A DNA stretch of 48,278 bases from NCBI GenBank assembly GCA_002396485.1, contig DGXZ01000067.1, positions 6,718 to 54,995 on the forward strand, in the 5' to 3' direction. Below are positions 44,217 to 48,278 of the stretch, one piece after another (the stretch's first letter is position 1; each line of letters begins with the position of its first letter). The DNA is from Spartobacteria bacterium UBA5019 (GTDB lineage Bacteria > Verrucomicrobiota > Verrucomicrobiia > Chthoniobacterales > Terrimicrobiaceae). Below the pieces are notes generated by a model. It was not told the origin of the DNA and did not search any database. It worked only from the letters and a program-made list of their open reading frames with translations. The position numbers and the translations under genes were made by a program.

Positions 44217-45211
44217 ACGGTTTGGGAAAGCAGGGTTTCAAGTGCCAGGCAGGCCAGTCCGGGGATGAGGAACCACATAAAAAGGTCACGGTACTGGGCG
44301 GTCTTTTCCACCTCGACCTTCGACTTCTCCAGTTTGTCGATCTCCCCAAAAATCGTGCGCAGTGAGTTGGTATCTGTCGCCCGGAAATACTGACCGCTCG
44401 TCATGGCAGCGATCTCCTGAAGCGTTTTTTCGTCAAACTTGACCAAAACATTGCGATAGACGGTTCGCCCGAACTGATTGGTGAGCGGGAAGGGTGCTTC
44501 GCCCTCGGTGCCGGCTCCAATTGTATAAATACGAATGCCGAGCGCCTTGGCAGCCTCGGCCGCAGTGAGTGGCTGAACTTTGCCGGCATTGTTGTCGCCA
44601 TCCGTGAGCAGCACGATGAGCTTGGTCTTCGCTTCCTTGTCCTTCAGACGGTTTGCAGCGGATGCTATCGCGGATCCGATGGCGGTGCCATCTTCGACCA
44701 ATCCGATACGCAGGCGCTCGAGATTACGAATCAGCCAGTCGTGATCAAGTGTGAGGGGACTGACGAGATAGGGCCTCCCGGCGAATGCGACAAGACCAAT
44801 GCGGTCATTCGGCCGCTCACGGATGAACTGTTCGGTAACGAGTTTCACGGCATCGATACGGTTGGCCCGCCGGTTGCCGATAGTGAAATCCTCCGCCAGC
44901 ATCGAGCGCGACACATCCAGAACGAGCATGATATCCACCCCCGTGGCCTGCACCCTTGTGGTGATGCGTCCGAGCTGCGGACGGGCCAACGCCACGATGA
45001 AGAGCACCAGCGCCAGATAGGTCAGCGCCACCAAAAATGCCCCAGCGCGGCTACGCCGGCGATTGCCAATTTTCGCCAGCATTGCGGTATTGGAAAAGGT
45101 GACGCCTGCCGTGCCTCCGAATTTGCCTTTGAGCCAGGCAAGAAGCGGTATGACGAGAAGCAGGAGCAAAACCCAAGGATGGGCAAATGCGAAACCTGAG
45201 AGAGCACTCAT
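44198..45211 (-). CDS. batA: BatA-like membrane vWA protein
   Basis: The 337-residue product has an N-terminal membrane segment (about 12-27), a second near 60-78, then a von Willebrand A domain with the MIDAS motif LDVSRSM, a conserved threonine in EDGTAIG and LLTDGDNN, and a C-terminal membrane segment. The vWA site should hold a divalent metal and bind a partner protein. BatA and BatB are thought to form a membrane complex in other bacteria. It overlaps the DUF4381-like gene by four bases upstream and batB-batC by 19 bases downstream. Confidence 0.9.
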   Translation of the reverse strand: MSALSGFAFAHPWVLLLLLVIPLLAWLKGKFGGTAGVTFSNTAMLAKIGNRRRSRAGAFLVALTYLALVLFIVALARPQLGRITTRVQATGVDIMLVLDVSRSMLAEDFTIGNRRANRIDAVKLVTEQFIRERPNDRIGLVAFAGRPYLVSPLTLDHDWLIRNLERLRIGLVEDGTAIGSAIASAANRLKDKEAKTKLIVLLTDGDNNAGKVQPLTAAEAAKALGIRIYTIGAGTEGEAPFPLTNQFGRTVYRNVLVKFDEKTLQEIAAMTSGQYFRATDTNSLRTIFGEIDKLEKSKVEVEKTAQYRDLFMWFLIPGLACLALETLLSQTVWRRLP

Positions 45212-45738
45212 GCCGAACCTCCGGATTTTTCAGACTGTGCCTCTCCCCGAACCAACCGAGCGGCGATGTCGAGGAGGTCCAGCATATCGCGCTCGCCAGC
45301 CTCCGCTCTTGCAAATTTCAGGAGATCGGTTTTTTCCAGAAACACGGTAAGCCCAGCCTTCTCGTTCTCGGTGAAAAGTGGATTGCCACGAATAGAATTG
45401 AGAAACTCCAATGAAGTCTGCGTTGTCGCCCCCAACCGATGCTCGGCGCGGATGTAACTACGAATCGAATCCGAAACCGTCACGCCAAATGCATAGGGGT
45501 CGGACCCTGCGATCCCTCTGCGCAAGGCCTCCAGCGCGGCAAGCGCCTTCTGACGATTGGTAAGCGGCACAGCCTTGCGAGTGAGAAGTTTTTTGAGCAG
45601 CCACACAAACCCTGCAAGAATCAAGAGCAGAACAAGGCCCGCTAGGAGAGTCATCCACAGCGGATACGGCCAGAACCAGACAGGCCCGACGATATCGTTC
45701 AGCGGAGCGGGAGTGGGACTTGGTGCGGCGGGATTCAT
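45208..45738 (-). CDS. DUF4381-like membrane protein of the Bat operon
   Basis: The 176-residue product has one membrane segment at about 27-50 (LWMTLLAGLVLLLILAGFVWLL) and a basic cytoplasmic or periplasmic region of helical type. It includes ALAALEALRRGIAG and SIRSYIRAEHRLGATTQTSLEFL. The layout and the place between DUF58 and batA match DUF4381 proteins, which occur in many MoxR/Bat operons without a known role. It overlaps both neighbours by four bases. Confidence 0.75.
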   Translation of the reverse strand: MNPAAPSPTPAPLNDIVGPVWFWPYPLWMTLLAGLVLLLILAGFVWLLKKLLTRKAVPLTNRQKALAALEALRRGIAGSDPYAFGVTVSDSIRSYIRAEHRLGATTQTSLEFLNSIRGNPLFTENEKAGLTVFLEKTDLLKFARAEAGERDMLDLLDIAARLVRGEAQSEKSGGSA

Positions 45739-46622
45739 GCGGCGAGTCGGCGTTCGCGTTGATCAAAAAACGCCCGGAGCGGAATCAAATAGTCCTCGGC
45801 TGTGGAGAGCGGAACAACATCCACACGTCGGCTCCGCAAAAGTCGATCCAGCGTCCTCATTCGCTCTTCGTTGAGTTCAAAAAGCCCACGCCTCACCGCC
45901 CGACTGGAAGTATTCACATCGATCTGCGCGCCGGTTTCCGCATCCTCCAGAGTGACGATGCCAACATCGGGCAAATCGCTCTCGCCGGGATCGGTGACCG
46001 GCATGGCCACCAAGTCATGACGCCTGCTGGTGACAGTGAGCGCCTTGGTGAAATCCGGCGCCATGAAATCCGAGATCATGAAAACCACAGCGCGGCGCGA
46101 TATGACGCGGTTCATGTAATCCAGCGCCCCAGCAAGATTCGTTCCCCTCCCCTTGGGTTCAAAATAGAGCATTTCGCGGATCAAGCGCAGAGTGTGCAGG
46201 CGACCCTTCTTAGGTGGGATGAACAGCTCCACCTCGTTGGTAAAAAGCAGCAAGCCAACCTTGTCGTTGTTATTAATGGCGCTGAAAGCAAGGATCGAGG
46301 CCACCTCGGCAGCGAGTTCGCGCTTGCTGAGTTCAATACTGCCAAACAGCCCTGAGGCGCTCACATCCACAAGTAGCATGACAGTCAGCTCACGCTCTTC
46401 GGTGAATTTTTTGATGTATGGCACATTCATCCGCGCCGTGACATTCCAGTCGATGGAACGAATTTCATCTCCCGGCGCATATTCCCGGACCTCCTCGAAA
46501 TTCATGCCCCGGCCCTTGAACACGCTGTGGTATTGGCCGGCAAAGATCGAGTTCACCAGCCTGCGGGTGCGCAACTCGATGCGACGGATTTTTTTGAGAA
46601 TTTCCTTGGGATCTCGCGTCAT
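45735..46622 (-). CDS. DUF58 domain protein of the MoxR/Bat operon
   Basis: The 295-residue soluble protein has the DUF58 core YHSVFKGRGMNFEEVREYAPGDEIRSIDWNVTARM. This is followed by a vWA-like region with LLVDVSASG in place of the MIDAS motif, and FMISDFMAP. DUF58 genes lie next to moxR in most Bat operons and are thought to act as an adaptor for the MoxR ATPase. It begins 58 bases after the moxR stop. It overlaps the DUF4381-like gene by four bases. Confidence 0.92.
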   Translation of the reverse strand: MTRDPKEILKKIRRIELRTRRLVNSIFAGQYHSVFKGRGMNFEEVREYAPGDEIRSIDWNVTARMNVPYIKKFTEERELTVMLLVDVSASGLFGSIELSKRELAAEVASILAFSAINNNDKVGLLLFTNEVELFIPPKKGRLHTLRLIREMLYFEPKGRGTNLAGALDYMNRVISRRAVVFMISDFMAPDFTKALTVTSRRHDLVAMPVTDPGESDLPDVGIVTLEDAETGAQIDVNTSSRAVRRGLFELNEERMRTLDRLLRSRRVDVVPLSTAEDYLIPLRAFFDQRERRLAA

Positions 46623-46680
46623 GGTTTGTTTGGGAAAAAATTTCCCCGCTCGGAGCAGGAAGATACCGGTTTTTCCAAAC

Positions 46681-47670
46681 TCAAGGAACCGGAACTCCAG
46701 CGAAAATTTGCTCGATGACCATCTCGGTCGTTACCGACTCGGCCTCCGCCTCGTAGCTTACGCCGATGCGGTGGCGCAGCACATCCAGCCCAACGCTCTT
46801 CACATCCTGTGGCGTCACATATCCACGGCCGGCGATGAAAGCATTCGCCTTCGCAGCCAGCGTGAGGAAGATCGTTGCACGCGGCGATGCTCCGTAACGA
46901 AGCATACCGTCGAGCTTGAGCTTTGCGGCTGCAGGATCGCGAGTCGCCCAGACGACGTTAACGATGTAGTCCTTCACCCGGTCGTCCACGTAGATGTCAT
47001 TGACGACTCCACGGGCTCGAATGATCTCTTCCGGACCGACCACTGCATCCACACCGAGGCGAGGCGACGAGGTGGCCATGGCGTCGAGGATGGACCGCTC
47101 CTCCTCACGTGTCGGATATCCCACATGCACCTTGAGCATGAAACGGTCGAGCTGCGCCTCGGGCAGTTGGTAGGTGCCCTCTTGCTCGATAGGATTCTGC
47201 GTGGCCAATACCAGGAAAGGATCCGGAAGCATGAAGGTCTGCTCTCCGATCGTGACTTGGCGCTCCTGCATGGCTTCAAGCAAGGCGCTCTGTACCTTGG
47301 CCGGAGCACGGTTGATTTCGTCCGCAAGGATGAGGTTTGAAAAAATCGGCCCGAGCTTCGTGCTGAACTCCCCATCGCGAGGGTTATAAATCAGCGTGCC
47401 GATGAGATCCGCCGGAAGCAGGTCAGGAGTGAATTGAAGGCGTTGAAAGCCCGTGCGGATCGAGTTCGCCAGCGTGCGAACCGTCAGCGTCTTCGCCAGT
47501 CCGGGCACACCCTCGAGGAGGACATGGCCATTTGAGAGAAGTCCGATGAGGAGACGATGAACGAGGACTTTTTGCCCCACTACCACGCGGGAGACTTCAT
47601 TGACGAGGGGTTCGACCCACTGGCGGTTTTCTTGAACTTGTTGGGTTAATTCGGAGGTATTGATACTCAT
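46681..47670 (-). CDS. moxR: MoxR-family AAA+ ATPase
   Basis: The 329-residue protein has the Walker A motif EGVPGLAKTL, Walker B LILADEINRAPAKVQSALLEAMQE, sensor 1 LATQNPIEQEGTYQLPEAQLDRFML and the C-terminal lid with ASPRATIFLTLAAKANAF. MoxR proteins are chaperone-like ATPases that activate or insert cofactors into client proteins, often vWA proteins encoded beside them. It is the first gene of the operon. No Shine-Dalgarno sequence is visible before ATG 47670. Confidence 0.95.
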   Translation of the reverse strand: MSINTSELTQQVQENRQWVEPLVNEVSRVVVGQKVLVHRLLIGLLSNGHVLLEGVPGLAKTLTVRTLANSIRTGFQRLQFTPDLLPADLIGTLIYNPRDGEFSTKLGPIFSNLILADEINRAPAKVQSALLEAMQERQVTIGEQTFMLPDPFLVLATQNPIEQEGTYQLPEAQLDRFMLKVHVGYPTREEERSILDAMATSSPRLGVDAVVGPEEIIRARGVVNDIYVDDRVKDYIVNVVWATRDPAAAKLKLDGMLRYGASPRATIFLTLAAKANAFIAGRGYVTPQDVKSVGLDVLRHRIGVSYEAEAESVTTEMVIEQIFAGVPVP

Positions 47671-47739
47671 TGAAAAAAATCGGAAAGAGGATTTTTGCGG
47701 TTGCGAAGGGATGTGACAAGCAGCCTCTCACATTCGTTC

Positions 47740-47766
47740 AAAAACAAAATCTCGTTTTGCGACGAG
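47740..47766 (-). terminator. Intrinsic terminator after the small membrane protein gene
   Basis: On the minus strand, one base after the stop, CTCGT (47766-47762) pairs with ACGAG (47755-47751) around a six-base loop. ATTTTGTTTTT follows at once. This is a short but well-formed Rho-independent terminator and separates this unit from the MoxR/Bat operon. Confidence 0.6.
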
Positions 47767-47767
47767 G

Positions 47768-48151
47768 CTAACGCACCAGGTAAGGACCGACATCGAAATT
47801 ATCCCCCACCTTAATCGCGTCATAGCGCGCCTTGTCATTTAACCAGACCGTGTAGGATTTCTTAGTCCCGTCCCTCTGAAGCACCTCGACTGTGATGATA
47901 TAGTCAGCGTCCACCTTGTCGGTTCTGACATCGCCGCCCTTGTGAATCGTAATTTGCTTCTCCGGCTCAGCCATCGGCTTGAAATCCTTGGCTACAACGG
48001 TTCCTGTCATCTTGGCATCTGAAATGCCCGAGCCCATTTGCCAGACTGCAAAAAGAATGAAGGCCAAAACTAACAAGCCGCCTGCAACCGCTTTGATCCA
48101 CATCGAAGCTGGAGTCTGGGGCTTGAAAACACGCTGCGTCTCTTTTTCCAC
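47768..48151 (-). CDS. Small membrane protein of unknown function
   Basis: The 127-residue product has a basic N terminus, one membrane segment at about 18-40 (AVAGGLLVLAFILFAVWQM), then a probable small beta domain outside. That includes MTGTVVAKDF, DYIITVEVLQRDGTKKSYTVWLNDKARYD and IKVGDNFDVGPYLVR. I do not recognise the family; the fold recalls small DUF3592-like membrane proteins, which is only an impression. The start is GTG 48151: an in-frame stop lies 10-12 bases upstream, and the only in-frame ATG inside (about codon 17) would cut into the segment just before the membrane helix. It lies nine bases after the frame that ends at 48161, suggesting an operon. Confidence 0.75.
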   Translation of the reverse strand: MEKETQRVFKPQTPASMWIKAVAGGLLVLAFILFAVWQMGSGISDAKMTGTVVAKDFKPMAEPEKQITIHKGGDVRTDKVDADYIITVEVLQRDGTKKSYTVWLNDKARYDAIKVGDNFDVGPYLVR

Positions 48152-48160
48152 GACGTAAAA

Positions 48161-48278
48161 TTAGCACAGCTCCGATCGCAGCCAAGAGGAGTTTTTACCC
48201 AATCCCGAGACACCTTCGACAAACGCACCGAATTTCCCGGCGATAAATCCTTGCTTCCTGAAAATCGACATCATACCT
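48161..48278 (-). CDS. Possible 3' end of a gene entering from the right edge
   Basis: On the minus strand an open frame runs from the window edge to a TAA at 48161-48163, with 38 sense codons visible and no family recognised. Its end is nine bases before the GTG of the small membrane protein, a typical operon spacing. Within it two adjacent ATG codons near 48273 and 48270 could be a start or internal methionines. The evidence is slim. Confidence 0.4.
   Translation of the reverse strand, partial: GMMSIFRKQGFIAGKFGAFVEGVSGLGKNSSWLRSELC

Noticed and set aside
46192..47340. A 382-codon plus-strand frame across DUF58 and moxR
   Set aside because: It is antisense to two well-supported genes and shows no family features; such long shadows are common at this GC.

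Overview
This 48 kb window is bacterial chromosome, GC in the mid-50s by eye, densely packed with genes. The sequence suggests a didermic, peptidoglycan-making member of the PVC superphylum, most likely Verrucomicrobiota. The reasons are a complete mraZ-to-ftsZ division and cell-wall (dcw) cluster, a MurC-MurB fusion, a divergent FtsZ, an outer-membrane beta-barrel protein, and a MurE with the meso-diaminopimelate DNPR motif. The phylum call is inference from gene content, not from a marker-gene tree. I see no phage, insertion sequence, CRISPR array or defence island.

Layout. (1) 1-1489: 5' part of thiC on the minus strand, running off the left edge, behind a TPP riboswitch at about 1577-1675. 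(2) 1763-20551: the dcw cluster on the plus strand, behind four MraZ-type operator boxes: mraZ, rsmH, ftsL, ftsI, murE, murF, mraY, murD, a LysM membrane protein, ftsW, murG, murC-murB fusion, ddl, ftsQ, ftsA, ftsZ. Many junctions are 1-4 base stop/start overlaps. (3) 20564-25295: glmS on the minus strand converges on ftsZ; glgC, a small lipoprotein gene and a metallophosphoesterase gene run on the plus strand. (4) 25301-34221, minus strand: a three-gene binding-protein-dependent ABC importer (ATPase, binding protein, double-length permease), then cysK with a YfgM-like TPR gene, and ppc. (5) 34324-39365, minus strand: an exopolysaccharide export set (beta-barrel protein, Wza-like protein, tyrosine-kinase chain-length regulator) ending in an HdeD-family gene. 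(6) tRNA-Gly(GCC) at 39487-39562. (7) 39654-47670, minus strand: a MoxR/Bat operon (moxR, DUF58, DUF4381-like, batA, batB-batC fusion, batD, batE). (8) 47768-48278: a small membrane protein with its own likely terminator, preceded by the 3' end of another gene at the right edge.

How the genes work together. GlmS supplies glucosamine-6-phosphate for UDP-GlcNAc, the first substrate of the Mur pathway. MurB/C/D/E/F with Ddl, then MraY and MurG, make lipid II. FtsW and FtsI polymerise and crosslink it at the septum under FtsZ/FtsA/FtsQ/FtsL. GlgC diverts glucose-1-phosphate to glycogen. The MoxR/Bat operon encodes an AAA+ ATPase with von Willebrand factor A proteins at the membrane, whose exact job is unknown in most bacteria.

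The best candidates for new biology are modest: an FtsZ with two of three T7-loop catalytic residues replaced but an intact FtsA-binding tail, a MurC-MurB fusion with a possible internal start for free MurB, a LysM protein embedded in dcw, and a BatB-BatC fusion with a long K/Q/D/E-rich segment. I found no clear wholly undescribed system.
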